The notes beneath the pieces are model-generated. The model had not been told where the DNA came from. It searched no databases and was given only the letters and a program-made list of their open reading frames with translations. The translations under genes were made by a program, and so were the position numbers. 64,000 nucleotides of DNA from the NCBI GenBank assembly GCA_016291655.1, contig JAEEYF010000013.1, positions 37,789 to 101,788 on the forward strand, written 5' to 3'. Below, in pieces: positions 16,451 to 24,579 of this stretch. This DNA comes from Lachnospiraceae bacterium. Lineage in GTDB: Bacteria; Bacillota; Clostridia; Lachnospirales; Lachnospiraceae. The first letter of the stretch is position 1, and every line of letters begins with the position of its first letter.

Positions 16451-18685
16451 ATGAAAAAACAAAAGCTTTTTTCCATTATCGCATGTATCTGTCTGGTAGC
16501 AGCAGGCTGCGGAAGTGCCGCAGATAATTCCGCCACTCCCACAACCGCTGTTTCCGACGCTGCTTTCAAAACCACTCCTTCCGCAACACCGACTGCAGCA
16601 CCTTCATCGGAAGGCACCGCGAATACCACTTCCGCTCCTCAGCCCGTGGTATCGGCAACGCCCGGAGTGACAGCCTCGGTTACACCCGCTGCGTCCTCCG
16701 ACGCTCCAGCGGAAACAGCGCCCGTTCTTGCGGATGACGCCTCAAATGATCAGGTTGCGATCACTTCGGCCTTTACCATTACAACCGAAGACGGGAAATA
16801 CACAAAGGACGGTAAGACCTACACCATCACCGCAGCGGGGACCTACACCCTTTCAGGTATTCTTGAAGAAGGAAATATCATAGTTGATGCGGGTGATGAC
16901 GACAAGGTCAACCTTGATCTTAACTTTGTTAAGATCACCAATTCTTCCACCTCCCCCATTGTCGCTTTGAATGCTGACAAGGTCAAGATCAAGTCCGTAG
17001 AAGACACCTATAATGAGATCGTTGACTCGAGAAGCGCCAAGCAGGATGAGGATGACGGAGATGCCAATGCGGCCATATATGCAAAGTGCGATCTTGCTCT
17101 CACCGGCAAAGGCTCTCTTGTGGTTTCATCCACCTATAATAACGGCATCCATTCCAAAAACACCGTTTCCGTCAAAAATGTCACTCTCAAAGTAACGGCT
17201 TTGAACAATGCTCTGCGCGGAAACGACTCTGTTGAAATAGAATCCGGAAATCTGGTCCTCATCGCTCAGGGCGGTGACGGCATCAAAACCTCCGACAGCG
17301 ACGTGTCCTCCAAGGGAAATCAAAGAGGAACGGTGAGCATAGCTGCAGGAAACGTTGACATCTATGCATGCTGCAACGGTATCACAGCCGCTTACGACAT
17401 AGACATTTCAACGGAAGGTAACGTGAACATATTCACCGATAAGTATTCCGAATACACTTCAGGCAAGGCGGAATCAGGTACCGATTTCTACATTGTTGTT
17501 CCCTCTTCCCTTTACACCTCAACTTCCTGCTACTACGGTTATTTCTATAATGATGACTATACCGCAGGCGTTTGGAAGGCCGCTGCCTACGACACGATGA
17601 TATCGGGCGGAAGGACAAGATACTACGGTCTGAAGCTTTCGGCTCCCTCCGGATACACTAACGTTCAGTTCTTTAAATTCAAGAACGGTTCCGTGGAAAG
17701 CACGGAAAATTATCTTGCGGCAACAACAGGTGATACCTTTAACACCTCCAAAAATGCATTTTTCGTGAACAGCATCGATTCCTCTTCTCTCGTGATGACC
17801 GGTGACTATACTCAGGTTACCGCAGGTTCAGGTTCAAACAGCGGAAAGAGTGTTTATTCCACAAAGGGATTGTGTGCTTCCAATTCAATTAAGATAGCCA
17901 ATGCCACTGTCAACATCAAATGCAGCGATGACGGCATTCATGCAAACAATGACAATCTCCTCGACACCAATGTTTACGGCATCGGAGATATCACAATAGA
18001 AAGCGGTGCAATTACGATCACCGCGGCAGATGACGCCATTCACGCCGACAATATCATTAACATCAACGGCGGAACTGTCAACATCCTCACCTCCTATGAA
18101 GGAGTCGAAGGAAACGTCCTGAACTTTAACGGCGGCGACACATATATCTATGCCAAGGACGACGGCATCAACGCCTGCTCCGGAAACACCACTCCTCTGA
18201 TCGCCTTTAACGGAGGTTATGTAGATATAACAACTCCTTCCGGAGATACGGATGCCGTAGATTCCAACGGAAACATTACCGTGAAGGGCGGATTCGTTCT
18301 TGTAAAGGGCGGCAATTCCCAGGGCGGTATGGCAGGCTCCGTGGATCTTGACGGAAAGATCACCGTTTCCGGAGGAACGATCATCGCTCTCGGCGGTATC
18401 TGTGAAGTTCCCACGGAATCGGTAAACGGATATGTTGCCGCATCCACAAGCTTCGGAAAAGGTTCCTACGAGCTTAAAGATGCAAGCGGCAATGTTATCG
18501 CAAGCTTCACGCTGAGCACAACCTATGTCAACGGCTGGCTTTCTTCCGACAAGCTTGTGACCGGAACAGCCTATACACTTTATAAAGACGGTTCTTCCAT
18601 CCTGTCCTGGACTCAGGAAGCAGGCACAATGAACGCCTCTGCAGCAGGCGGTTTCGGCGGTTTCGGAAGAGGCGGCAGAAGATAA
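16451..18685 (+). CDS. Carbohydrate-binding beta-helix lipoprotein (DUF4353/Cthe_2159-like)
   Basis: A 744-residue exported lipoprotein. The signal ends in a lipobox, LVAAGC, with Cys about residue 20. A Thr/Pro/Ala/Ser-rich linker reaches to about residue 90. The remainder has repeating beta-strand units such as NGIHSKN, GDGIKT, DDGIHANND, ADDAIHADN and DDGINACSG, the pattern of the Cthe_2159 family of right-handed beta-helix proteins that bind cellulose or polygalacturonate. The protein ends in a glycine-rich tail, GGFGGFGRGGRR. Related genes often sit beside VTC and DUF4956 genes, which here lie 26 kb away. It probably acts as a surface polysaccharide-binding protein. Confidence 0.85.
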   Translation: MKKQKLFSIIACICLVAAGCGSAADNSATPTTAVSDAAFKTTPSATPTAAPSSEGTANTTSAPQPVVSATPGVTASVTPAASSDAPAETAPVLADDASNDQVAITSAFTITTEDGKYTKDGKTYTITAAGTYTLSGILEEGNIIVDAGDDDKVNLDLNFVKITNSSTSPIVALNADKVKIKSVEDTYNEIVDSRSAKQDEDDGDANAAIYAKCDLALTGKGSLVVSSTYNNGIHSKNTVSVKNVTLKVTALNNALRGNDSVEIESGNLVLIAQGGDGIKTSDSDVSSKGNQRGTVSIAAGNVDIYACCNGITAAYDIDISTEGNVNIFTDKYSEYTSGKAESGTDFYIVVPSSLYTSTSCYYGYFYNDDYTAGVWKAAAYDTMISGGRTRYYGLKLSAPSGYTNVQFFKFKNGSVESTENYLAATTGDTFNTSKNAFFVNSIDSSSLVMTGDYTQVTAGSGSNSGKSVYSTKGLCASNSIKIANATVNIKCSDDGIHANNDNLLDTNVYGIGDITIESGAITITAADDAIHADNIININGGTVNILTSYEGVEGNVLNFNGGDTYIYAKDDGINACSGNTTPLIAFNGGYVDITTPSGDTDAVDSNGNITVKGGFVLVKGGNSQGGMAGSVDLDGKITVSGGTIIALGGICEVPTESVNGYVAASTSFGKGSYELKDASGNVIASFTLSTTYVNGWLSSDKLVTGTAYTLYKDGSSILSWTQEAGTMNASAAGGFGGFGRGGRR

Positions 18686-18734
18686 GGAGGTCCTTGACAA
18701 ATACAACGGTAAGAATGTGATCTTCGAATAGAAT

Positions 18735-18774
18735 AAAAAAAATCGGACAGTCATTTGACTGTCCGGTTTTTTTT
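18735..18774. terminator. Bidirectional terminator
   Basis: CGGACAGTCA and its complement form a 10-bp stem with a two-base loop (18744-18765). It is flanked by runs of As and Ts, so it ends both the plus-strand lipoprotein gene and the minus-strand gene at 18777. Confidence 0.9.
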
Positions 18775-18776
18775 GA

Positions 18777-19199
18777 TCAAGGTTTTCTTGAAAGCTTTGA
18801 AATTGTGAAGAAAGCGGCTGTACTTGCTGCTGCTGCGATTGCAAGTATTCCGAGGATACTGTTGTCTCCGGTCTCAGGTGTCGTATCCTGAGGTGCCTCT
18901 GTAGGAGCAACTGTTACCGTAGGAGCAGTTGTAGGTGCCTGTGTAGGAGCCTTTGTAGCCTCCGGCTTCGGTGTAGGTGTAGCCGTAGGAATGGGTGTAG
19001 GTGTGCTCGTAGGCACCAAAGTCGGTGTTGCCGTAGGTGCTGGAGTGTTTGTAGGAGCCTTGCTGGTAACAGGTGCCACAGGAGTAGGTGTCGGTGTAGA
19101 ATTCTTATCTTCACCACAAGCAGCTACGGCTATGACATTCATTACCAAAAGGACAGACAAAACAGCTTCCAAAATTCTTCTCTTCATCTTGTATTTCAT
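18777..19199 (-). CDS. Small Thr/Pro-rich surface protein with a C-terminal sorting-like tail
   Basis: A 140-residue exported protein. The signal peptide ends in VIAVAACGED, a possible lipobox with Cys near residue 28. The middle is a long spacer of alternating Thr-Pro and Ala-Pro (TPTPTPVAP, TPTPIPTATPTPKP). The end has TPETGD, a hydrophobic stretch (ILGILAIAAAASTAAFF) and KLSRKP, which resembles a sortase sorting signal. No binding domain is present. The start at 19199 follows AAGGAGG. It could be an anchor, spacer or glycosylated coat protein. No sortase gene is visible. Confidence 0.7.
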   Translation of the reverse strand: MKYKMKRRILEAVLSVLLVMNVIAVAACGEDKNSTPTPTPVAPVTSKAPTNTPAPTATPTLVPTSTPTPIPTATPTPKPEATKAPTQAPTTAPTVTVAPTEAPQDTTPETGDNSILGILAIAAAASTAAFFTISKLSRKP

Positions 19200-19364
19200 A
19201 TATCTGCCTCCTTTCGATGGCTTACACGGCAATTGTAACATTTCTGCCACGCAAAAGCAACAGATTCAACTCCCGTATAAATGAAATAGTAATAACTCGA
19301 AACTATTATACCTCAAGGATGTGTCAAAAAAAAGACAAATATATCATTTTTGTAGGTCAATTTC

Positions 19365-20576
19365 TCAAATTTTGCTATTTTTATGTGCTAACCGCCAATC
19401 TATGCACCTTTTCAAATAGTCGACGTAATCGGGATTTTTGCACATCCCCTTGCCATCTATGTCAGAGATCTTTGCAACGTCCATCCCGTTACAAGCAGTT
19501 GTTTTCATGACAATGTTCAAAGGTTCCTCATCGGTGTCATTTGCAATGTAGGTTCCGATACCGAAAGCTGTTTTTACTCTTCCTTCAAAGTAGGAATGTA
19601 TCTTGTCAGCCCTTTCAAAGTCAAGGCTGTCACTGAACAAAAGCGTTTTGGTCATCGGGTCTATTCCGAGTTCCTTGTAGTGCTCGATCATAATATCGCC
19701 CCACCCGAAGGGATCGCCGCTGTCGTGGCGTACTCCGCTGAACAGCGTTGCAAAAGTAAGCTGAAAATCTTCAAGGAAGCATTCGGTAGTGATCGCATCC
19801 GTAAGAGCGATCCCGTTCAAAACTCCATATTCCTTAACCCAGGCATCCATGGCAAACCAGTTTGAGTAGGCGGGATTGTGTTTGTGTGTGCCCTGCCCTA
19901 TGCACATTATCCATTCGTGCGCCATGGTCCCCACGGGCGTTACCCCGTACTTCTTTGCCAAAAAGACATTCGAGGTTCCGACACATAAGGAGTCCTTGTA
20001 TTTGTGCCCGCAAAGTTCCTTAACGGCCAGTTCCTGAGCCTCTGCCGACAGTCTTCTTCTGAGACCGAACTCACTGAAAGCTCCGATCCTGTATTTGCCT
20101 TCAACAAGCCATGCGATCTTCTCTTCAAGCTTTCTTTTAAAACTCTCCAGCAGCTTCGGATAATCATAGGCCATTCTGAAATAAACTTCATTTACGATCG
20201 CAAGGGTCGGGATCTCATACATAGAAGTGTTGAGCCAGGTTCCCTTTGTCTCTATCGCAAGGCCGCACTCCGAATCCTTTGTGATCTCAAAGTCTTCGTA
20301 GCGTGGCTGCCACAGTCTCAAAAAGTCAACATAGGAGCCCTTGATCCACTTGATATTGTTCAGATACTCCAGTTCTTCCTCTTTAAATCTTAGTTCGCAA
20401 TAGAGTAAGATCTGCCTTTTTATCTCCTCAACCATTTCGTCGGTGAAATGTACATTCTCATTTCTGCACTTAAAGCTCCATGTCGTCTTGTAATCACTGA
20501 ACTGATGATAGATCGCCTGTCCCATGGAAAACTTGTACATGTCTGTCTCCAACAGGCTTTTTATAATTCTTTCCAT
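19365..20576 (-). CDS. pncB: Nicotinate phosphoribosyltransferase
   Basis: Joins nicotinate and PRPP to form nicotinate mononucleotide in NAD salvage. The 403-residue protein shows the N-terminal LLETDMYKFSMGQAIYHQF, SEFGLRRRLS near residue 165, the GTSNVFLAKKYG segment, and GVRHDSGDP with the conserved His that is phosphorylated in this family. The start at 20576 follows GGGAG. It begins 10 bases after the preceding DUF308 gene stops, so they form an operon. Confidence 0.95.
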   Translation of the reverse strand: MERIIKSLLETDMYKFSMGQAIYHQFSDYKTTWSFKCRNENVHFTDEMVEEIKRQILLYCELRFKEEELEYLNNIKWIKGSYVDFLRLWQPRYEDFEITKDSECGLAIETKGTWLNTSMYEIPTLAIVNEVYFRMAYDYPKLLESFKRKLEEKIAWLVEGKYRIGAFSEFGLRRRLSAEAQELAVKELCGHKYKDSLCVGTSNVFLAKKYGVTPVGTMAHEWIMCIGQGTHKHNPAYSNWFAMDAWVKEYGVLNGIALTDAITTECFLEDFQLTFATLFSGVRHDSGDPFGWGDIMIEHYKELGIDPMTKTLLFSDSLDFERADKIHSYFEGRVKTAFGIGTYIANDTDEEPLNIVMKTTACNGMDVAKISDIDGKGMCKNPDYVDYLKRCIDWRLAHKNSKI

Positions 20577-20586
20577 TTTCTCCCTT

Positions 20587-21390
20587 TCATAAACCTTTTT
20601 CGTTATTCTCAGTACCGTTGGCCTGCGGTTCTTTCCCTGTATCCTGCCCGTCAACTGTCTGTTCTGCGACATTGTCTTCCATCGCCGCCTGCTCCTTGGA
20701 AGCCATTACAACCTCACTGAGTTTAATGACAGGCTCGTCTTTCCTGTCCTTTTTGGCGAGCTTCTTTGCAAGCTTCGCTTCCTTCTTGGAAAGCTTTTCC
20801 TTCATGGCTTTCTCTTTTTCCTCTACCTTTTCCATCTTCCGTATCCGCTTATATTCAGCGACAAAGGAGTAGACCGAAGCAAGATCCAAAAGACCGTCCA
20901 CCGCAAGGAATATGCCCGTAAGGCGTATCATTGAGGTCTGTTCTCCGTCCCTGTTAAGAATAAGGATGATACCAAGCGCCAGAGATACCATGGAGATGAC
21001 CAGATTCTCCCACCAGTCCGGATTTCCCGCATATTTAAGCTCGTAGGCATATTGCGTCTTGAAATAGGAATTCATGATGATCCCTATTCCTATGAAAACC
21101 CATAAGATATCGTAAACAAATGTTGCTCCGAATATGAACAAAAAACCGACTGCCATAGCCAGAGCAGCCGCAATTATCCGGAAGGTAAAAGGCTTCGCAC
21201 CCTTCTGCACAAGAACGATCGTAAGCACAAACGCACCGGATACCACCAAAAGAGCGCCGATAACATAGCATATAACCTTTCCGACAACGTCGGGATAGAT
21301 CACCATTACGGCGCCGACAGCAATACTGAGTATACCCAGTACAAACAATTCCTTTTTAATGCTTTTGAACCATCTGATCAGATTTTTCAT
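20587..21390 (-). CDS. DUF308 (HdeD-like) membrane protein
   Basis: A 267-residue protein with six hydrophobic helices in the first 180 residues, grouped in pairs as in the HdeD/DUF308 family (LGILSIAVGAVMVIYP, VICYVIGALLVVSGAFV, AALAMAVGFLFIFGATFV, LVISMVSLALGIILIL). A highly charged coiled tail (KLSKKEAKLAKKLAKK, then an acidic end) lies in the cytoplasm. The function is unknown. E. coli HdeD is linked to acid stress. GGAGG precedes the ATG. It is the first gene of the unit with pncB. Confidence 0.85.
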   Translation of the reverse strand: MKNLIRWFKSIKKELFVLGILSIAVGAVMVIYPDVVGKVICYVIGALLVVSGAFVLTIVLVQKGAKPFTFRIIAAALAMAVGFLFIFGATFVYDILWVFIGIGIIMNSYFKTQYAYELKYAGNPDWWENLVISMVSLALGIILILNRDGEQTSMIRLTGIFLAVDGLLDLASVYSFVAEYKRIRKMEKVEEKEKAMKEKLSKKEAKLAKKLAKKDRKDEPVIKLSEVVMASKEQAAMEDNVAEQTVDGQDTGKEPQANGTENNEKGL

Positions 21391-21486
21391 ATCGAGTTCC
21401 TCCTTAAGTCCACCTTAAGCCCATTAGATAGAGTATACGCTCTTCGGGATGATTTGTAAAGTAAAGGACTTTTCGACGATGTCTTC

Positions 21487-21515
21487 TTGCTATAATAAAA
21501 TGAGTATATTATAAT
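21487..21515 (+). promoter_or_regulatory. Promoter of the nitroreductase gene
   Basis: TTGCTA (21487-21492), a 17-base spacer and a perfect TATAAT (21510-21515). The start codon is about 57 bases downstream. Confidence 0.75.
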
Positions 21516-21571
21516 TAACGACACAGCGCACTTGAGAGCGCATCCAAAGTGCTGATGAAGGAGGAGAATTT

Positions 21572-22147
21572 ATGATCAAGGATCTGGTTAAAAGAAACAG
21601 AAGCTACAGGGGCTTTGACGAAAGCTTCAAGGTAGATGAAGAAACCCTTACGGAATTGATCGATATTGCAAGACTCACCGCCTCGGGAGCAAATGCCCAG
21701 CCTCTAAAGTACCATCCCATCTTTAAGGAAGAAGAAGTAAAAAAGATGAACAGTCTCACCAGATGGGGCAAAATGCTGACAAACATGACCTTGCCGCATC
21801 CGGGTCAGTTCCCCACGGCCTATATCCTCATGTTTGTTGACACAGACATATGCAAAGAGCCCAAAAACGCAGATGCGGATCTCGGGATCGCTGCCCAGAC
21901 CATAATGCTCGCTGCAGTAGAAAAGGGGCTGGGAGGATGCATGATAGCAAACTTCGACAAGGAAGCCGCTTTTGAAGCTTTTTCCCACAAGCCCAACCAT
22001 CGCCCCATGCTGGCTTTGGCCATCGGAAAACCCATTGAGACCGTAAAGCTTGTAGACGTTAATGAAGACGGCAGTACAAAATACTACCGCGATGACCGGG
22101 ATGTTCATTACGTTCCTAAAAGAAAACTCGAGGACATTCTGATCTGA
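21572..22147 (+). CDS. Nitroreductase family protein
   Basis: A 191-residue FMN-dependent oxidoreductase. It has the N-terminal RNRSYRGFDES motif with the Arg-Ser-x-Arg FMN contact, TASGANAQPLKYH, and the late GLGGCMIANFDKEAAFEAF and MLALAIGKP segments. Members reduce quinones, nitro compounds or flavins using NAD(P)H. The natural substrate is unknown. A strong GGAGGAG site and its own promoter indicate a single-gene unit. Confidence 0.92.
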   Translation: MIKDLVKRNRSYRGFDESFKVDEETLTELIDIARLTASGANAQPLKYHPIFKEEEVKKMNSLTRWGKMLTNMTLPHPGQFPTAYILMFVDTDICKEPKNADADLGIAAQTIMLAAVEKGLGGCMIANFDKEAAFEAFSHKPNHRPMLALAIGKPIETVKLVDVNEDGSTKYYRDDRDVHYVPKRKLEDILI

Positions 22148-22165
22148 CACATAGGGGCAAAACGC

Positions 22166-22200
22166 AAAAAGGAACTGTTTTCACAGTTCCTTAAATTTTA
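22166..22200. terminator. Terminator shared by the nitroreductase gene and the convergent membrane gene
   Basis: AAGGAACTGT, loop TTTC, ACAGTTCCTT (22169-22192). On the plus strand it is followed by AAATTTT, on the minus strand by five Ts. The same 26 bases recur at 23283-23308 behind tRNA-Gln. Confidence 0.8.
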
Positions 22201-22587
22201 GTCCCTTTGATCGGCTTTCTCACCGGTTTTACAGTACTCATAGTACCGAAAGGGTGTTACATATTCGCCACGCTTAAACTCTATCACAAACCCCAGAAAC
22301 CACATGATAGGAAGCGCAACCAATTCTATAACGATCCCCTGTCTGATCATTCTGTTCCTGACAGCAGCCCTGTATTCCTTGTATTCCTCAACGTGAGCTT
22401 CCTCAACATATTGCGCCCACTCAACATCCTTGGGGATCGTCGGAGCAACATATGCCAGACGTAAATTGACAGCACCTATCCAAACAAGCACCAGCAAACT
22501 GCTCACTCTTACCAGCCCACTCCACACATATTTCTTGTGAGTCTTCACTAAGTCAAATACCCTTGCTGCTTTTGATCTTCTTTGCAT
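22198..22587 (-). CDS. Small two-helix membrane protein of unknown function
   Basis: A 129-residue protein with a basic N-terminus (MQRRSKAARVFDLVKTHKKY), one membrane helix at about residues 27-46 (VRVSSLLVLVWIGAVNL), an external or cytosolic charged helix (VEEAHVEEYKEYRAAVRNRM) and a second helix (VIELVALPIMWFLGFVIEF). I do not recognise the family. An upstream ATG at 22614 is possible, but the GGAGGAGGG-AAAAGGG stretch favours the one used here. It lies downstream of the toxin-antitoxin pair, between the two copies of a 26-base direct repeat. Confidence 0.6.
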   Translation of the reverse strand: MQRRSKAARVFDLVKTHKKYVWSGLVRVSSLLVLVWIGAVNLRLAYVAPTIPKDVEWAQYVEEAHVEEYKEYRAAVRNRMIRQGIVIELVALPIMWFLGFVIEFKRGEYVTPFRYYEYCKTGEKADQRD

Positions 22588-22634
22588 AACCCTTTTCCCT
22601 CCTCCAAAAAACAAACTACCAAAAAAACTCTATA

Positions 22635-22895
22635 TTACTTCCCGTAGTGTGTTCTGCATTGAGCGATTTCTAACCCTACACTTTCGATTTTAAAAACAAT
22701 ACGGTTCCTCTCATCAATGCGAACACTCCAGTAACCTGCAAGACTCCCTTTAAGAGCTTCCGGTTTGCCCTTACACTTGTAACCATTTCGGTCAATGTCT
22801 TTTATAAGATCGTTGATCTTTTTAAGAGTCTTCTTATCTTGTGTCTGCCAGTAAAGGTAGTCCTCCCAGGCTATGTCGGACCAAATCTTATTCAT
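22635..22895 (-). CDS. YoeB-type mRNA interferase toxin
   Basis: An 86-residue Txe/YoeB-family endoribonuclease that cleaves mRNA at the ribosome when freed from its antitoxin. Visible features are the DIAWEDYLYWQTQDKKTLKK start, the GKPEALKGSLAGYWSVRID turn, the basic RNRIVFKI strand and the C-terminal CRTHYGK with the conserved His-Tyr. The start codon overlaps the antitoxin stop (TGATG), which couples translation. The partner is a RelB/DinJ-type protein rather than YefM. Confidence 0.93.
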   Translation of the reverse strand: MNKIWSDIAWEDYLYWQTQDKKTLKKINDLIKDIDRNGYKCKGKPEALKGSLAGYWSVRIDERNRIVFKIESVGLEIAQCRTHYGK

Positions 22896-23146
22896 CAATC
22901 TACCTCAACCAGTTCATGTTTTTTCCCTTTCCCGGTATTGAGCTGTTTTATTGATTTTTCAAGAACTGTCAAATTTTCAGGATTATAAAAAGGATCAGCT
23001 GATACTTCAAAGGGAATTCTCATCTCGTTACCCAGTTTAACAAGATAAATATTGATTGCTGATGACAGGGTTAATCCAAGGGCTTCACAAGCCATCTCTG
23101 CTCGTCTTTTAACGCTATCATCAATTCTCATACTCAGTTGTGCCAT
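22895..23146 (-). CDS. RelB/DinJ family antitoxin
   Basis: An 83-residue antitoxin. The N-terminal ribbon-helix-helix (AQLSMRIDDSVKRRAEMACE, ALGLTLSSAINIYL) binds DNA and represses the operon. The C-terminal segment (DPFYNPENLTVLEKSIKQL) should wrap the toxin. Its good ribosome-binding site (GGAGG) against the coupled toxin start fits the usual antitoxin excess. The promoter is at 23191-23219. Confidence 0.93.
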   Translation of the reverse strand: MAQLSMRIDDSVKRRAEMACEALGLTLSSAINIYLVKLGNEMRIPFEVSADPFYNPENLTVLEKSIKQLNTGKGKKHELVEVD

Positions 23147-23190
23147 AATGATACCTCCTCGTATTTTAAATCAATATGGTTTACACCTTG

Positions 23191-23219
23191 ATTGTATTTC
23201 ATTTTATATTCAATGTCAA
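23191..23219 (-). promoter_or_regulatory. Promoter of the toxin-antitoxin operon
   Basis: The minus strand has TTGACA (23214-23219), 17 bases, TACAAT (23191-23196), a near-consensus promoter. It is probably autorepressed by the antitoxin. Confidence 0.85.
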
Positions 23220-23280
23220 TACATTTATTGTACTCCGAGTAACGGTGCCTGTTACTTCTATGCAGATCTCGGTATAGCAC

Positions 23281-23308
23281 AAAAAAAGGAACTGTTTTCA
23301 CAGTTCCT
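23281..23308 (-). terminator. Terminator of tRNA-Gln
   Basis: GGAACTGT, loop, ACAGTTCC (23288-23307), with seven Ts on the minus strand. It is identical over 26 bases to the terminator at 22166-22200. Confidence 0.85.
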
Positions 23309-23313
23309 GACGC

Positions 23314-23384
23314 AGGGCTACAAGGATTCGAACCTTGAAAATGACGGAGTCAGAGTCCGTTGCCTTACCGTTTGGCGATAGCCC
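23314..23384 (-). tRNA. tRNA-Gln (anticodon CTG)
   Basis: A 71-base cloverleaf. The acceptor GGGCTAT pairs with GTAGCCC. The D-arm is GCC-AAACGGTAA-GGC, the anticodon stem ACGGA/TCCGT holds loop CTCTGAC (anticodon CTG, reading CAG), and the T-arm is CAAGG-TTCGAAT-CCTTG. CCA is not encoded. It has its own promoter and terminator. Confidence 0.95.
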
Positions 23385-23426
23385 TATTTATGTTTCCCGC
23401 GCCTTGTTTTCCAAGGCACGGGTGCA

Positions 23427-23455
23427 ATTATACTACGAAAAAATACAAATTGCAA
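23427..23455 (-). promoter_or_regulatory. Promoter of tRNA-Gln
   Basis: TTGCAA (23450-23455), 17 bases, TATAAT (23427-23432) on the minus strand. A GC-rich hairpin lies between it and the tRNA and would be in the 5' leader removed by RNase P. Confidence 0.8.
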
Positions 23456-23513
23456 GCATAAAATGATAATAAGATAAAGATTTTTTCTTGGGTAGATTGT
23501 TTCTTTTTTCGTA

Positions 23514-24467
23514 TCAATAATCCACGAAGGAAATGTTAAGATCCACGTGTCCTTTAACGCCGGGAACACTGCCTTTGTCGCTGTATTGCCACATGGTAAA
23601 TCTATAAGGATAATACAGGTCTTCTCCGTAAAAAGCATACCACAGGTCATAGTCGGTCAAGTCCTGCAAATCTATGCTTGTAAGGCTCCAGGAGGTATTC
23701 ATATAAATTGCCGGCTTAAAGCCCGCCTCCTTGACTCTTTCCATAAAAGTCTTGGCTATCTCAGTCCTCAGAGCGTTATCAAGGTTATTTGCTCTTCCGT
23801 TTTCCCCCGCCCTCTCCGTATCAAAGGCAACCGGAAACGAAAGTTCATATCCCGCCAGTCTGTCAATGCAAAACTCCGCTTCTTCCCGCGCTTCCTCGAG
23901 ATTGACTGCCTGAGTGTAGAAATAGACTCCAACCTTAAGCCCCGCTGCCGCAGCTCCCTCTATGTTCTCCCTGAACATGGGATCCTCTGCGATCTCACCC
24001 GAGATGGATGCCCTGTGTCCAAGGCGTATCATGGCATAGTCAACGCCGGCGTTTTTGACCCTCTTCCAGTCAACGTTACCGTTCCATTTGGAAACATCTA
24101 TGCCTGTAAGAGAGGTCTTGGTGCCGTTTTCCATATAAACCTTGTATCCGTTCCCGTCTATCTCAAACATGGCTGTATCCACCTCACTGACAGGGATCCT
24201 TTCATCCGTTTCCGAGATGTAGTTTTGTATACTTCCTCCGGTTTTCTGAACAGGATAAGCCGGTTTGTTCCACTTACGATACTTTTGAAAAAGAACCAGC
24301 CCCACAAGCATCAAAAGAACTGCTCCGAGCGCACAGGTAGCTATGATCACGGAACGGTTGTCAAAAAGATTTGTCGGGATCGGTTTCAACTCTGTATTTC
24401 TAAACTCGGAGTTCTTCACACCGGTATTCTTTTTTGCGGTTTGTTTCTTTGTTTTAACTTCAGTCAC
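23514..24467 (-). CDS. Membrane-anchored GH25 lysozyme
   Basis: A 317-residue muramidase of glycoside hydrolase family 25 that cleaves the MurNAc-GlcNAc bond. A cytosolic basic start is followed by one membrane helix at about 39-61 (VIIATCALGAVLLMLVGLVL). The catalytic domain begins near residue 120 with GIDVSKWNGNVDW and continues with YAMIRLGHRAS, VGVYFYTQAV, the FDTE acid pair and the C-terminal MWQYSDKG and GHVDLNIS. It is probably a cell-wall remodelling enzyme tethered to the outside of the membrane. It is divergent from yigZ. Confidence 0.93.
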   Translation of the reverse strand: MTEVKTKKQTAKKNTGVKNSEFRNTELKPIPTNLFDNRSVIIATCALGAVLLMLVGLVLFQKYRKWNKPAYPVQKTGGSIQNYISETDERIPVSEVDTAMFEIDGNGYKVYMENGTKTSLTGIDVSKWNGNVDWKRVKNAGVDYAMIRLGHRASISGEIAEDPMFRENIEGAAAAGLKVGVYFYTQAVNLEEAREEAEFCIDRLAGYELSFPVAFDTERAGENGRANNLDNALRTEIAKTFMERVKEAGFKPAIYMNTSWSLTSIDLQDLTDYDLWYAFYGEDLYYPYRFTMWQYSDKGSVPGVKGHVDLNISFVDY

Positions 24468-24512
24468 TGTTTTCCCCTTAAATGTCAGTTCTCACACCTC
24501 ATTAACCCGTCA

Positions 24513-24541
24513 TTCACAAGCCAAGGATTATATGCTAAAAT
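24513..24541 (+). promoter_or_regulatory. Promoter of the YigZ gene
   Basis: TTCACA (24513-24518), 17 bases, TAAAAT (24536-24541), about 39 bases before the start codon. Confidence 0.65.
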
Positions 24542-24579
24542 ATATTAACATAGACAATTACTTTTGGGAACAGTGAAAA

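Noticed and set aside
18870..19100. DNA-level repeat array (TGTAGG-type repeats)
   Set aside because: It is explained by the Thr/Pro/Ala-rich coding sequence of the small surface protein.
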